Assembly (NCBI GenBank): GCA_964592405.1
Contig: CAZQBY010000002.1
Coordinates: 15,317-57,409, forward strand
Direction of reading: 5' to 3'
Length of the DNA: 42,093 nucleotides
From: CAZQBY01 sp964592405 [NCBI: uncultured archaeon]
Lineage (GTDB): Archaea; Altiarchaeota; Altiarchaeia; JAFGQM01
Below, piece by piece: positions 7,747 to 16,306 of this stretch (its first letter is position 1; each line of letters begins with the position of its first letter). The notes under the pieces were generated by a model. It was not told the DNA's origin and did no database searches. It saw only the letters and a program-made list of their open reading frames with translations. The translations under genes were made by a program, and so were the position numbers.

Positions 7747-8790
7747 CTACTCATCCACAAAATGCTTCATTGTCTGCCCCCCATGATCTGTCTGGGCAGG
7801 CTGTCTGAATATAACACCATCCCTGTCCAGTTTCTGTATAATCCTGCGGAGTGTTGAGTCTGGAATCCTCAACCCCTCCTTTCTTACCAGTTCGCTGAGA
7901 TGACCGCTCTCGATGCCGGGGTTGTTTCTTATCACATTCACTATACATTTTGCTCTCTCATCAAGTTCCATTCTCTCAGGATCCACTATCTTTGCCTTAC
8001 ACTCTATCACATGCTCCACTGTAATACGCTTAGAGGCTGACTTCTCTGCATTTCTTCCGGCCTCACGCATCATGATAAGTCCCACACGTATGTCGCCCTT
8101 TTCATAACACCTGTCAACAACCATCTGGAAGGCCTCCCTACCCCACACCCCCGGATGGAAGGCAACCCGCATTCTCTCACGCAGTATACCCTCTACTTCT
8201 GCTCTCTTATAGGCAGGGAACTGCACCCCTTCAATGACCAGACGTGAGCGTATGCGTGCATCCATACTCGCAAGGAAATCCTCTTCATTGGTTATCATGA
8301 GCAGGGTAAAGCGAGGGATGTTCTCGGCAATCTGATACAGGAAATCATAGTCATTGGCGGCATCTACCTCATCCAAGGCTATCGCAACCCCTTTGAAGCG
8401 CGGGAGCGCCTCTTCTATCTTGCCCCAAAGCTCCTCGTTGTTTCGGAACTGGGAACCGGTAACTCCCAGTTGCTTCGCCATCTCTGTCAATACCTGATTT
8501 GTAGTCTGCTTCTTCCAGCAGTTGACGAACAAGGGCCTGATATCACTTGTCTTCTCCTCTAGCTCCCTGAAGACAAATCTGACACAGGAGGTCTTGCCGA
8601 TACCGGGGGCACCGCTGACCAGGAGATTTTTGCCCTGTCTTCCCTGTGCCAGCGGCTTGATACATTCTGCAATATATTGCTGTTGGTTTTCCCTGTATGG
8701 CAATAGAGACGGCAGATAGTCAAATTCCAGCGTATCCTCATTCCTAAAGAGCGTTTCGCCCTCACTCAGAATATTATCGAAGAGTGGCAT
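7747..8790 (-). CDS. orc1: Orc1/Cdc6 replication initiator
   Basis: A 347-residue AAA+ origin-binding and helicase-loading protein. It has Walker A GAPGIGKTS (60-68), Walker B ALDEVD (138-143), a sensor-1 Asn in MITNEED (Asn168), a lid containing the sensor-2 region, and a C-terminal winged helix (about 280-347, with PDSTLRRIIQKLDRDGVI). The frame is open to 8892, but the start MPLFDN at 8790 fits the family and leaves a 4-nt gap after the upstream unknown gene. It shares an operon with DP2. In Thermococcales, orc1 and polymerase D genes also cluster near the origin, so an origin may be nearby; no ORB repeats were recognised here. Confidence 0.93.
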   Translation of the reverse strand: MPLFDNILSEGETLFRNEDTLEFDYLPSLLPYRENQQQYIAECIKPLAQGRQGKNLLVSGAPGIGKTSCVRFVFRELEEKTSDIRPLFVNCWKKQTTNQVLTEMAKQLGVTGSQFRNNEELWGKIEEALPRFKGVAIALDEVDAANDYDFLYQIAENIPRFTLLMITNEEDFLASMDARIRSRLVIEGVQFPAYKRAEVEGILRERMRVAFHPGVWGREAFQMVVDRCYEKGDIRVGLIMMREAGRNAEKSASKRITVEHVIECKAKIVDPERMELDERAKCIVNVIRNNPGIESGHLSELVRKEGLRIPDSTLRRIIQKLDRDGVIFRQPAQTDHGGQTMKHFVDE

Positions 8791-8794
8791 GCGC

Positions 8795-9421
8795 TTATTT
8801 TTCTGTTTGATTTTTAAAATCCTCCCTGAGAGATGCCCCAAAGGTCCCGAGGGAAAAATGAAGAGCATCAGCCAGAACATTTCTCCTCCCAAGTGTTGAG
8901 GCTGTGTTCTTCAATTTTCCCTGATCAGAGAAGTAATCTGATCTAAAGGCCATCTGAAGAAAGAACACGGCTGAGGACTGTGTCCGGCCTAGGGGGATGC
9001 TTCCCTCCGGGATCTCCCAACCAACATAGAAGTTCAATCCCTTGGTCATTGAATTGGAGAACAGGAGTATGTTGGCCTGCTGTCCCTCAAAACTCCTCAC
9101 CATATCGTCGCCTATATAGCCAACATAGGGTTTTTGGGTTGGCTCAAACTCGCGCTTGGCGCCCTCGATAATCTCCATCAGCTGGATAAATGTTTTGGCA
9201 GTGGATTCCGGATTTGTGAGATCGAGGGATTTTCTGAGGAAATCTACATGCTTCCTACCCTCCTCCAAGGTCAGCACATTCCTTCCGGACAGGAGCTTGA
9301 CAAGTTGTAACGGCCTGTTGTTGAATCCAATGATTTTGGTTCCATATTCCTCGCCCAGATTTAGTTTTATTGTTGCCAGTGAAAGGGCCTTTTTCAGGCC
9401 CCTTATGACATATTTGTCCAT
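8795..9421 (-). CDS. Unknown protein between DP2 and Orc1
   Basis: A 208-residue soluble protein of unknown family. It starts 6 nt after the DP2 stop and ends 4 nt before orc1, so it is surely co-expressed with both. It contains no zinc fingers, P-loop or membrane segment. The N-terminal half is basic and helical (MDKYVIRGLKKALSLATIKL). The centre (about 90-165) is strand-rich, with NILLFSNSMTKGLNFYVGWE and GRTQSSAVFFLQM. It is far too short, and lacks the phosphoesterase motifs, to be the polymerase D small subunit DP1, which often occupies this neighbourhood. A replication role is inferred from position only. Confidence 0.8.
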   Translation of the reverse strand: MDKYVIRGLKKALSLATIKLNLGEEYGTKIIGFNNRPLQLVKLLSGRNVLTLEEGRKHVDFLRKSLDLTNPESTAKTFIQLMEIIEGAKREFEPTQKPYVGYIGDDMVRSFEGQQANILLFSNSMTKGLNFYVGWEIPEGSIPLGRTQSSAVFFLQMAFRSDYFSDQGKLKNTASTLGRRNVLADALHFSLGTFGASLREDFKNQTEK

Positions 9422-9427
9422 TGTGAA

Positions 9428-12400
9428 TCAGGCAAAATCAGAGAGGGAAAACTGTTTCACGCGGTCGTTCTCAAAAAGCGACTCTATTTCATCCTTTACA
9501 AGTATCATGCGTTGCTTGACGTAATCATCAGAATTGAGATGCTTCCTCACAACATCATCTGTAAGCCGGACATACTTCTCCACAGTGCCCTTTGACACCG
9601 TCAGTATTATCCTGCCACCACAATTCTCACACTTGCCGCACAGGGGAACCCGCCTGTATTTTCTGTTGCATTTAACACAGCGGAACTTCTGGCGGGCGAA
9701 GGCACGCAGATTTCCGTACGTATCCCTTATCAGATGTGAGTTTACAAGCCTTTTGGCCATATCAGAGATATCAACTGCCCGTATCTTCCTGCACAAATCC
9801 AGTTCGACATTTGTCTTTTCCTCCATGCTGCCAAGCTCTACATATCTGGAGGACTTTGGAGCTCCCATCCATGTGGAAAATTTTGTCATGCCGATATCAA
9901 ATGGGTCATTATCCAGATGCTTCTCCACAATATCTATGTCCACCTCCTTTGCCAATGGAAGATTTTGAGTCCGTTCATAAAACTCCAGAGGATATGAAGA
10001 AACAACTTCTATGCAATGTGCTTCATTGTCTACCTCTTTTGGATCCAAGTTCGTGTTTATAACAAGGGGAGCATCCATCCTCCCTCCACGGCTTTCCGGA
10101 AGATATGCATAGGAAAAGTTCAGGAGAACATCCATGAGCATCATTATGGAATCCTCATCCCCGTCGCAGTTCCTTCTTTTCGCTGAGTGCCAGAATGGGT
10201 GTGCGATTATACCCTTTACGTCAGCAAAACCGATTATTCTGCCGAGAATAGCAGCTGACGTATGTGGCGCCAGACCAACTATGAGCTGTCCTACGAGGTC
10301 CATCCGACTCCTTGCATTATAAAAGGGTTTTAGGCTGTATAACTGCTCCAGCAGATCATCTATAAAGTTACACACCCCCTTCATGTAATCCGCAGAGTCT
10401 TTCGGGATTATAACATCCTGTGGCAACAAGCGGAGTATCTGGCTGCTGTTCTCCAGTGGTTTGCCATTTATATCCGTGGTGTAACCCAACTCCCTCAGTC
10501 TCTCAACCGGAACGTTTATGTCCTTTGGCCTAAAATGGGTAGTTGGAATGTCTGTGGCATCGTAGCGTATGGTACCGTCCTTGAACACAAATACCCCATT
10601 GTTGGCACGCAATATACCCTTCTCAAGTGGCTCAGGTATCTTTATGGTGGAGGTCATTCCCCTTACGCCCTTGAGCTCACCCCCCTTCTTGCGTCTGACT
10701 CTTGATTCAGCCATGGTCAGCAGTGCCCTAACGGGGACCTCCCGCATCTCATATGGAAGTCTCTCCTTCCTGCAGCGTGGACAATTCTTTTCATGACCTG
10801 TAGAACCGCAGGAACATTTGTATTCCACCTGTGTCCGGGAACCGCAGTCCGGACATGTGGACAAAAATGTGAGTTTCTTGCACTTGGGACATCTCATTCT
10901 GGCAACCTCAGTCCTGACAAAGGTGTTCTCCGCCGCCTTGTCCACGCTCCTAGTATTGCCTGCTCTCTCGCCAACTGGAAACAGGACATGTGGAGGGGGT
11001 TCCATTTTCCGCTCTTTTGCCTTCTCCGGCCGCCCCATGCGCGCACCTATGTAGCACCCCACCTTTCTTCTGATCGTGATGGGTGAGAGTTTCTGTATGG
11101 CTTGGAGCGCACTGGCCTGATCATCCATAGATTCTGTAATCTTGGAGAATCTGCTGAAATCTGGTTTCTGGCCGTCCATCAGACCCATTGAAACCAGTAG
11201 GGGTATTGCATAATCCTCTATCACAACATCCTCACCTGAGACGATATGCGGAACCAATAGAACTTCAAGAACGCGCTTGGCCTCTTTGTTTTTGTTCTTC
11301 AGGATCAATCGATTGTCCTCCCATCTGAAACTCACAAGTGAGTGTTCAATCCACTTAACAAGCTGTTTTAACTCCATAACTGTTATATCATGCCATGGGA
11401 GCGTATATCGTGGATGCAATGGTATGCCCAGTTTTTTGGATATTTCAACTGCTTTTATACCGTCTATACCAGTTTTACCGGTTTTAGGAGATCCCTCCGC
11501 CCGAACGTACTCCTGTTCCCACCACTCCTCAACATAGCCCGATGGCGGAAGCACCTCATTTGAGTTGAGAAAATCGCCAAAGGGGATGAGCATATCACCC
11601 AGCGAGAGTATCTCTGCTATGTTGTTCTTAGCCTCTTCTGCCTCTTTGACAGTCTTCAGTATTCTGACACTGCCAGTATTGTCCTTTATGGTCGGGCCCT
11701 CAATTTCAGCACATGGGACTGCTATCATGCCCTTGCCGGGGCGCTCCACGCGCATCTGTGTACCCACAGCTGGGAATTCATTGAGTATTATCATGGTAGC
11801 CGGATGTATTGCCTTGGAGGCTATTCCGCACATATTGCTCCTACCATACCGGAGACGGAAGCCTCCCGGTCTGGAAGGATAGGCAAATATGGGCCTCCCG
11901 GCAACAATATCATCCAGATATTTGCGGTTGGGACGCATCTCAGTTCTCTGTGTTTGAACCTCGCCAGAGCTGCCTTTCTTCATATCCTTTAGCCATTCCC
12001 AGCCCTCCAGTCCGATAGCCTCGGCAAACTTGAGGACTTTTTTGTATTTTTGTGCAATGCCCTCCCCTATCACTAGGCAGACGCCCCCCCGTATCCGGTC
12101 TGTCTTTATGCGCTCAAGACCCTTGTAAATGTCTACCTCTTTATCCTCAGTTGGATCACCATCTATACATACAGGAACATTGCGAAGTATCAGTTCTATC
12201 TCTTCATCAGTGGGCATGTATTGCAGCCTGACAATCCTGCGGTGGTATATCTTTATCTCCTCTTTATAGCGCTCTATTTCTGTGTTTGTGGGACGGTAAT
12301 CGCTAATTCCCACCTTGCGGCGTATATAGTCTCCAAGCAGAACACTAAGAGCTGCAGCAGTGCCCCCTGCCCCTCTGATGGGTCCTGCAAAATATATGCT

Positions 12401-12802
12401 CAGGTAGTCGGAGCCGTCCGGATTCCTCTCAATGCAGACCTTGGATATTCCCTCCAAGGGAGCAGAAACCACACCTTCTGTGAGGATGGCAAGCGCAGTT
12501 CTGACGGCCTGCTCTATCCTTTGCTCCCTGCTCTGGTCCTTGAGATAGGTGCCCTTTATTATCCAGTCTATGATATGCTCGACTATTCTCTCTCTTGACA
12601 GGCCCTCATCCTGTGCTTTTTTTATCTCGTCTGCAATATATTTTGGACCGACCAGCCCCTCGACCCTTTCGGCCAGGTTCCGAGTAGGAAGGGCCTCCAC
12701 CTCCAAGGACGGATCAAACCCTTTTGTGCGCGCTGCCGCAGCTATTTTATACTGTGCAGCCACCTGTTCGTCAAGTCTCCTCAAATAGGTCTGTATATCC
12801 AC
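9428..12802 (-). CDS. polC: DNA polymerase D large subunit DP2
   Basis: A 1124-residue catalytic subunit of archaeal family D DNA polymerase. The active-site NCDGDEDS carries Asp880 and Asp882, corresponding to the known catalytic pair. Zinc modules are seen at about 635-680 (several CxxC pairs from MRCPKC through CPRCRKE) and near the C-terminus (FRCVKC...CGKCENCGG). A basic C-terminal tail ends in KQFSLSDFA, resembling a PCNA-interacting peptide (QxxLxxF). No intein interrupts it, although DP2 is a frequent intein host. The start is GTG at 12802, with GAGG just ahead and a TATA box centred about 28 nt upstream. It heads the operon. DP1 is not in the window. Confidence 0.96.
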   Translation of the reverse strand: MDIQTYLRRLDEQVAAQYKIAAAARTKGFDPSLEVEALPTRNLAERVEGLVGPKYIADEIKKAQDEGLSRERIVEHIIDWIIKGTYLKDQSREQRIEQAVRTALAILTEGVVSAPLEGISKVCIERNPDGSDYLSIYFAGPIRGAGGTAAALSVLLGDYIRRKVGISDYRPTNTEIERYKEEIKIYHRRIVRLQYMPTDEEIELILRNVPVCIDGDPTEDKEVDIYKGLERIKTDRIRGGVCLVIGEGIAQKYKKVLKFAEAIGLEGWEWLKDMKKGSSGEVQTQRTEMRPNRKYLDDIVAGRPIFAYPSRPGGFRLRYGRSNMCGIASKAIHPATMIILNEFPAVGTQMRVERPGKGMIAVPCAEIEGPTIKDNTGSVRILKTVKEAEEAKNNIAEILSLGDMLIPFGDFLNSNEVLPPSGYVEEWWEQEYVRAEGSPKTGKTGIDGIKAVEISKKLGIPLHPRYTLPWHDITVMELKQLVKWIEHSLVSFRWEDNRLILKNKNKEAKRVLEVLLVPHIVSGEDVVIEDYAIPLLVSMGLMDGQKPDFSRFSKITESMDDQASALQAIQKLSPITIRRKVGCYIGARMGRPEKAKERKMEPPPHVLFPVGERAGNTRSVDKAAENTFVRTEVARMRCPKCKKLTFLSTCPDCGSRTQVEYKCSCGSTGHEKNCPRCRKERLPYEMREVPVRALLTMAESRVRRKKGGELKGVRGMTSTIKIPEPLEKGILRANNGVFVFKDGTIRYDATDIPTTHFRPKDINVPVERLRELGYTTDINGKPLENSSQILRLLPQDVIIPKDSADYMKGVCNFIDDLLEQLYSLKPFYNARSRMDLVGQLIVGLAPHTSAAILGRIIGFADVKGIIAHPFWHSAKRRNCDGDEDSIMMLMDVLLNFSYAYLPESRGGRMDAPLVINTNLDPKEVDNEAHCIEVVSSYPLEFYERTQNLPLAKEVDIDIVEKHLDNDPFDIGMTKFSTWMGAPKSSRYVELGSMEEKTNVELDLCRKIRAVDISDMAKRLVNSHLIRDTYGNLRAFARQKFRCVKCNRKYRRVPLCGKCENCGGRIILTVSKGTVEKYVRLTDDVVRKHLNSDDYVKQRMILVKDEIESLFENDRVKQFSLSDFA

Positions 12803-12824
12803 CCCTCAATAAATTAACAGGAAA

Positions 12825-12837
12825 ATGTTATAAATGT
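12825..12837 (-). promoter_or_regulatory. Putative TATA box of the DP2-orc1 operon
   Basis: On the minus strand ACATTTATAACAT is centred about 28 nt upstream of the GTG at 12802. This is the expected distance for a start of transcription at the initiation codon. Confidence 0.5.
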
Positions 12838-12992
12838 AGATGTCAGTAGCTACCCGTCTCATCACAGCAGGGCTCAGTGACTGGGTTATGCTGTCATCAT
12901 ACCTTATTTTTGAGGCTCAGAGGGCAAAAACCCTTTTACATTTTTCATGGGCAAATCTTTTTCATAATCAACTCCTTAATAAATTGGAAAAA

Positions 12993-13388
12993 ATGGTCAC
13001 CAAACACCCTAATAAGGTTCCTAAGATTCCTAAGAACATGTCGCTGAGGCACATAACAATTAGGGGGGATTTTCGAAGGCTATTCCCTAGGGTTGGGGAA
13101 CCCGTTCATGAAACTGTGAAGATAACAAGAGGTAGTAGTATAATGGACGTGAGGCTTCAACTCCACATGGCGTATGATGAGGAAGGCAATCCTAGTCACA
13201 TAATAGTTCAGGCACATCCAAGAACAGAGATAGGAAAAACTATAAGAGACTTTAAATTGCGCTCAAAGACTACTGGTAAGATAATTCTCCCTAAGGAGGT
13301 CAAAAGGAGGATTGGGAAACTGTGTGATTCAAAATTCGGCTCGAAACGTCTGCCTATCATATATGCTCTCGGACCCCATGGGGATTAA
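12993..13388 (+). CDS. Basic protein of unknown function
   Basis: About 131 residues from the ATG at 12993 (MVTKHPNKVPK). The open frame extends to 12840, but the preceding 50 codons read as an AT-rich promoter region. The protein is basic, with likely beta structure in MSLRHITIRGDF and IMDVRLQLHMAYDEEG, and no motif I recognise. It is a single gene between the divergent DP2 promoter and the convergent GAPDH gene, which ends 4 nt beyond its stop. Confidence 0.65.
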   Translation: MVTKHPNKVPKIPKNMSLRHITIRGDFRRLFPRVGEPVHETVKITRGSSIMDVRLQLHMAYDEEGNPSHIIVQAHPRTEIGKTIRDFKLRSKTTGKIILPKEVKRRIGKLCDSKFGSKRLPIIYALGPHGD

Positions 13389-13392
13389 CTGT

Positions 13393-14406
13393 TTACAGCC
13401 CCTTCTCCGCCATGAATGCTGCCAAGTCTATCAGGCGCGCAGAGTAACCCATCTCGTTGTCATACCAGGCAAAGACCTTGACCAGGTCGCCTATCACGTT
13501 GGTCATCAGGCCGTCGACTATGGCAGAATCCATAGTAGTCGTGTAGTCCACCGAAACCAATGGGACTTCAGTGTAGGACAGGATTCCTTTGAGCTTCCCT
13601 GCGGCCGCCTTTTTGTAGATTGAATTGATTTCCTCCACGCTGGTCTCCCTGCCCACCTTGGCCACCAGGTCCACTATGGACACGTCGGGCGTCGGGACTC
13701 TCACCGCCACCCCGTCAAGCTTGCCCTTGAGCTCCGGGATGACCAGACCCGTGGCTTTTGCTGCGCCCGTGGATGTGGGGACCATCGACATGGCCGCGGC
13801 GCGGGCCCTGCGGAAATCCTTCTTGTGGGAGCCGTCGAGCAGCCTCTGGTCGCCGGTGTAGGCATGTATTGTGGTGCAGAAGCCGCTTTTGATTTCCAAG
13901 GCGCCATTCAGCACCTTAGCCACAGGGGCCAGGCAGTTGGTGGTGCAGGAGGCGTTAGAAACGACGTTGTGCTTGTCCGGGTCGTAGGTGTCCTCGTTGA
14001 CACCAAGCACGAAGGTGGCGTCCACATCCTTGCCCGGCGCGCTGATTATGACCTTTTTGGCGCCGGCCTTGAGGTGGTCAGCGGCCTGCGGCCCCTTGCG
14101 GAACTTGCCCGTTGACTCTATGACTATGTCCACGCCGTTCTCCCCCCAGGGTATGTTAGCCAGCGAATCGCTGATTGCGGTGAACTTCACTTCCCTGCCG
14201 TCCACTGAGATGCCGTCATCCGTGGCCCTAACCTCTTTGCCCAAGATGCCGTGCACAGAGTCGTATTTGTACAGATGGGCCATCTGCTCGTTGTCGGAGC
14301 TGCGTGTGTTGACCATGACCACTTCCACGTCCTTCCTCCCTTCAGCCGCACGCATGGCGAGCCTGCCCGTCCTTCCAAAACCGTTTATGCCTATTCTGAC
14401 TGTCAT
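13393..14406 (-). CDS. gap: Glyceraldehyde-3-phosphate dehydrogenase, bacterial-type
   Basis: A 337-residue phosphorylating GAPDH of the classical bacterial/eukaryotic type rather than the usual archaeal class. The Rossmann motif GINGFGRTGR is at 6-15, the catalytic NASCTTNC has Cys154, and the C-terminal WYDNEMGYS is present. The start MTVRIG at 14406 is preferred over the open frame to 14526. Where NAD enzymes have an Asp at the end of the second strand, this one reads VNTRSSD (Thr34-Arg35), which should relax or switch cofactor use towards NADP. The gene is distinctly GC-rich beside its AT-rich upstream DNA. It works in glycolysis and gluconeogenesis with PEP synthase. Confidence 0.95.
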   Translation of the reverse strand: MTVRIGINGFGRTGRLAMRAAEGRKDVEVVMVNTRSSDNEQMAHLYKYDSVHGILGKEVRATDDGISVDGREVKFTAISDSLANIPWGENGVDIVIESTGKFRKGPQAADHLKAGAKKVIISAPGKDVDATFVLGVNEDTYDPDKHNVVSNASCTTNCLAPVAKVLNGALEIKSGFCTTIHAYTGDQRLLDGSHKKDFRRARAAAMSMVPTSTGAAKATGLVIPELKGKLDGVAVRVPTPDVSIVDLVAKVGRETSVEEINSIYKKAAAGKLKGILSYTEVPLVSVDYTTTMDSAIVDGLMTNVIGDLVKVFAWYDNEMGYSARLIDLAAFMAEKGL

Positions 14407-14530
14407 TTTTACCGACCCCGATTTTGTAGTTATACGAGTTATTAAACCCTTATAGGATAAAAAGGTTTCGATTTGGAGAAAATATGTAATGGCATTCTGT
14501 TTCCAAACAGCTTTATGGAATAACATACTT

Positions 14531-14828
14531 CTATATGTGATATTTATTCTTGTCCGGCATGCGCCTTTTTGTCATCTTTGCCAATTGCTCTCTCACCATG
14601 AGCGATGTTAGAAAGTCACGGCCATGTATTATGGAGAATGGACTGGAGAAGTGGGGTTCGTTCCTGGAGAACTGCCAGGGGGTCCACATATAGGCATCCA
14701 TAGTGAAGCCCATCTCATTGGCCAGCTCATTGATCGGGACCAGATAATCATGGTCTGGCGCGGATATCATCTATCCGGGCTTTGACTGCTTCGAGCTCTT
14801 TATTCCCCAGAATCTTCTTCTTAGGCAC
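14531..14828 (-). pseudogene. Decayed gene, possibly nucleotidyltransferase-like
   Basis: Two overlapping minus-strand frames join into one protein-like sequence. A GTG at 14828 begins [20 protein letters not shown] and runs about 23 codons to a TGA near 14759. The next frame continues as [18 protein letters not shown] to 14531. One frameshift around 14760-14770 would fuse them. The downstream part (MDAYMWTPWQFSRNEP...SPF...HGRDFL) has the look of the C-terminal half of minimal nucleotidyltransferases (VDV...TPEEF...GxxLY), but the catalytic GSxxxGxxxxxSDxD part is missing. The 79-residue downstream frame could be translated from its own ATG at 14770. Family assignment is tentative. Confidence 0.4.
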
Positions 14829-14848
14829 GTATTTATTTCATTACCTGG

Positions 14849-14857
14849 TTTTTAAAT
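14849..14857 (+). promoter_or_regulatory. Putative TATA box for ADH synthase
   Basis: TTTTTAAAT is centred 28 nt upstream of the ATG at 14881. This matches leaderless archaeal promoter geometry and supports that start over the upstream open frame. Confidence 0.5.
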
Positions 14858-14880
14858 CTCACGCGTCAAAGATATCCACA

Positions 14881-15678
14881 ATGATTTCTGGCAAGAGCAT
14901 TCGCATGGAGCGGATAATGGACAGGAAGACCATGAGGACCATAATCGTCCCCATGGACCACGGCATCAGCTCCGGCCCTATCGCGGGGCTCGAGAACATG
15001 GCCAGGGCAGTCGACTCAGTGGTCAACGGCGGCGCGAACGCGGTGCTGCTCCACAAGGGCATCGTGAGCAGCGGCCACCGGGGCTATGGCAGGGACGTCG
15101 GCCTCATAATCCATCTTTCAGGCTCAACATCAATGGCACCGGACCCGAACGCCAAGAAGCTTGTGACAACTGTGGAGCAGGCGGTCAAGATGGGTGCCGA
15201 CGCAGTTTCTGTGCACATAAACATAGGCGCAGAGACAGAGGGGGAGATGCTACAGGATCTTGGCATGATTTCAGAGGTGGCTGATGAATGGGGTATGCCC
15301 CTGCTGGCCATGATGTATCCAAGAGGTCATGATGTAAAAGACCCGTATGACGTCGACGTCGTAAAACTGGCGACGCGCATAGGCGTGGAGCTGGGCGCTG
15401 ACATTATCAAAACCAACTACACCGGCGACCCGGACAGCTTCCGCGAGGTGATCAGGGGAGCAGGTAGGGTGCCTGTAGTCATCGCAGGCGGCGAGAAGGC
15501 CAAGAACATCCGCGATGTCCTGCAGACAGTCAAGGACAGTGTAGAAGCAGGCGGAGCCGGAGTAGCCATGGGCAGAAATGTCTTCCAAGCCGATGATCCT
15601 GCCAAGATGGTGGCCGCAGTAGCTGCAATAGTGCATAAAGACAAGAGCGTGGAAGAGGCGCTTGACATCCTGAAGTGA
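14881..15678 (+). CDS. aroA': ADH synthase / class I aldolase (aroA')
   Basis: A 265-residue DhnA-type class I aldolase. It has PMDHG (25-29), a Schiff-base Lys177 in GADIIKTNY, Tyr146 in MMYPRG and the phosphate-binding GGEK and GVAMGRN loops. The closest role is 2-amino-3,7-dideoxy-D-threo-hept-6-ulosonate synthase, the first step of the archaeal DAHP-independent route to 3-dehydroquinate. The same fold also includes archaeal fructose-bisphosphate aldolase. The presence of dehydroquinate synthase II 1.8 kb downstream favours ADH synthase. The start at 14881 (MISGKS) is supported by a TATA box. The gene is GC-rich like GAPDH. Confidence 0.85.
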   Translation: MISGKSIRMERIMDRKTMRTIIVPMDHGISSGPIAGLENMARAVDSVVNGGANAVLLHKGIVSSGHRGYGRDVGLIIHLSGSTSMAPDPNAKKLVTTVEQAVKMGADAVSVHINIGAETEGEMLQDLGMISEVADEWGMPLLAMMYPRGHDVKDPYDVDVVKLATRIGVELGADIIKTNYTGDPDSFREVIRGAGRVPVVIAGGEKAKNIRDVLQTVKDSVEAGGAGVAMGRNVFQADDPAKMVAAVAAIVHKDKSVEEALDILK

Positions 15679-15701
15679 GTTTATGGAGAGCATGAACATA
15701 T

Positions 15702-15740
15702 CCGGCTAGGTTATCCTAAGCTGGCTTTTCTTCCTTTTCC
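15702..15740 (+). terminator. Possible terminator after ADH synthase
   Basis: An imperfect inverted repeat (CCGGCTAGG at 15702-15710 against CCTAAGCTGG at 15715-15724, with one bulge) is followed by T-rich CTTTTCTTCCTTTTCC. A stem plus a U-rich tract could end the upstream transcript. Confidence 0.35.
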
Positions 15741-15756
15741 TGATAAACTTTGGAAG

Positions 15757-16221
15757 ATGCCCGAGGACAGGGACATCAGAGAGCAGCTCCAAAAGGAAAG
15801 GAGACAGCTGACCATAGAGCTGTTGCGCGCCATCAGAGCGAAGAATCTCGCCGAGGTGAGGAGGCTCGTGGCAAGGGGCGCCGACGTCACTGAGGAGATA
15901 GCAGGGGGACTGGCAATACATCACGCAGCGAAGTCGGGAGCTGCAGAGATTCTAGATTATCTATTGCAGCAGCATGGCAGTTTGGCTGACGCAAGAACCA
16001 ACGAAGGCGACAGCGTTGGACACATACTAGCCAGGAAGGCTGAAGACAGAAATCCGGAGCATGTAGCGGCTGTGAGAGCCTATCTTAGAGCAAACCCGAA
16101 TTTGAGTCTAAAGAACAAGCGGGAGGGAGCTCTTCCGCACGAGATAGCGCGCAGGAGGGGGCAGAAAGTCATAAGCGGGTTGCTCAGGCCCCCGAGGGGA
16201 AGCAAACGCCGGCACCGTTAG
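15757..16221 (+). CDS. Ankyrin-repeat protein 1
   Basis: A 154-residue protein with about three degenerate ankyrin repeats: residues about 25-55 (AEVRRLVARGADVT), 55-85 (AIHHAAKSGAAEILDYLLQQ) and a weaker one at 85-140 ending in LPHEIARRRGQKVISGLL. The N-terminus is charged and helical and the C-terminus is very basic (RGSKRRHR). There is no signal or membrane segment. Ankyrin repeats are protein-binding scaffolds; the partner is unknown. It lies between ADH synthase and a second ankyrin gene. Confidence 0.75.
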   Translation: MPEDRDIREQLQKERRQLTIELLRAIRAKNLAEVRRLVARGADVTEEIAGGLAIHHAAKSGAAEILDYLLQQHGSLADARTNEGDSVGHILARKAEDRNPEHVAAVRAYLRANPNLSLKNKREGALPHEIARRRGQKVISGLLRPPRGSKRRHR

Positions 16222-16247
16222 ATTCTCCATTTTATTCCACTAACTCA

Positions 16248-16266
16248 AAATATCAGTCCTTATTCT
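16248..16266 (+). repeat. 19-nt direct repeat, copy 1
   Basis: AAATATCAGTCCTTATTCT is identical to 17457-17475. This copy ends 40 nt before the start of the second ankyrin gene and just ahead of its TATA box. Confidence 0.9.
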
Positions 16267-16271
16267 TTAAG

Positions 16272-16284
16272 CTTTTTAAATTTT
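16272..16284 (+). promoter_or_regulatory. Putative TATA box for ankyrin protein 2
   Basis: CTTTTTAAATTTT is centred about 29 nt upstream of the ATG at 16307, which supports that start codon over the TTG at 16295. Confidence 0.5.
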
Positions 16285-16306
16285 ATTCATAATTTTGCAC
16301 ATCAAG

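Noticed and set aside
7716-7760. Earlier start for the tRNA thiolase
   Set aside because: It would place 15 atypical residues before the zinc ribbon and overlap the orc1 stop. The family N-terminus begins at MTCSRC.
9428-12802. Possible intein in DP2
   Set aside because: The protein is collinear with intein-free DP2 around the catalytic and zinc regions, and no intein splicing motifs were seen.
13988-14455. 155-codon plus-strand open frame
   Set aside because: Antisense to GAPDH and not a known family.
14497-14510. Inverted repeat CTGTTT-CC-AAACAG as an origin recognition box
   Set aside because: Too short, lacks the G-run of ORB elements and is not repeated nearby.
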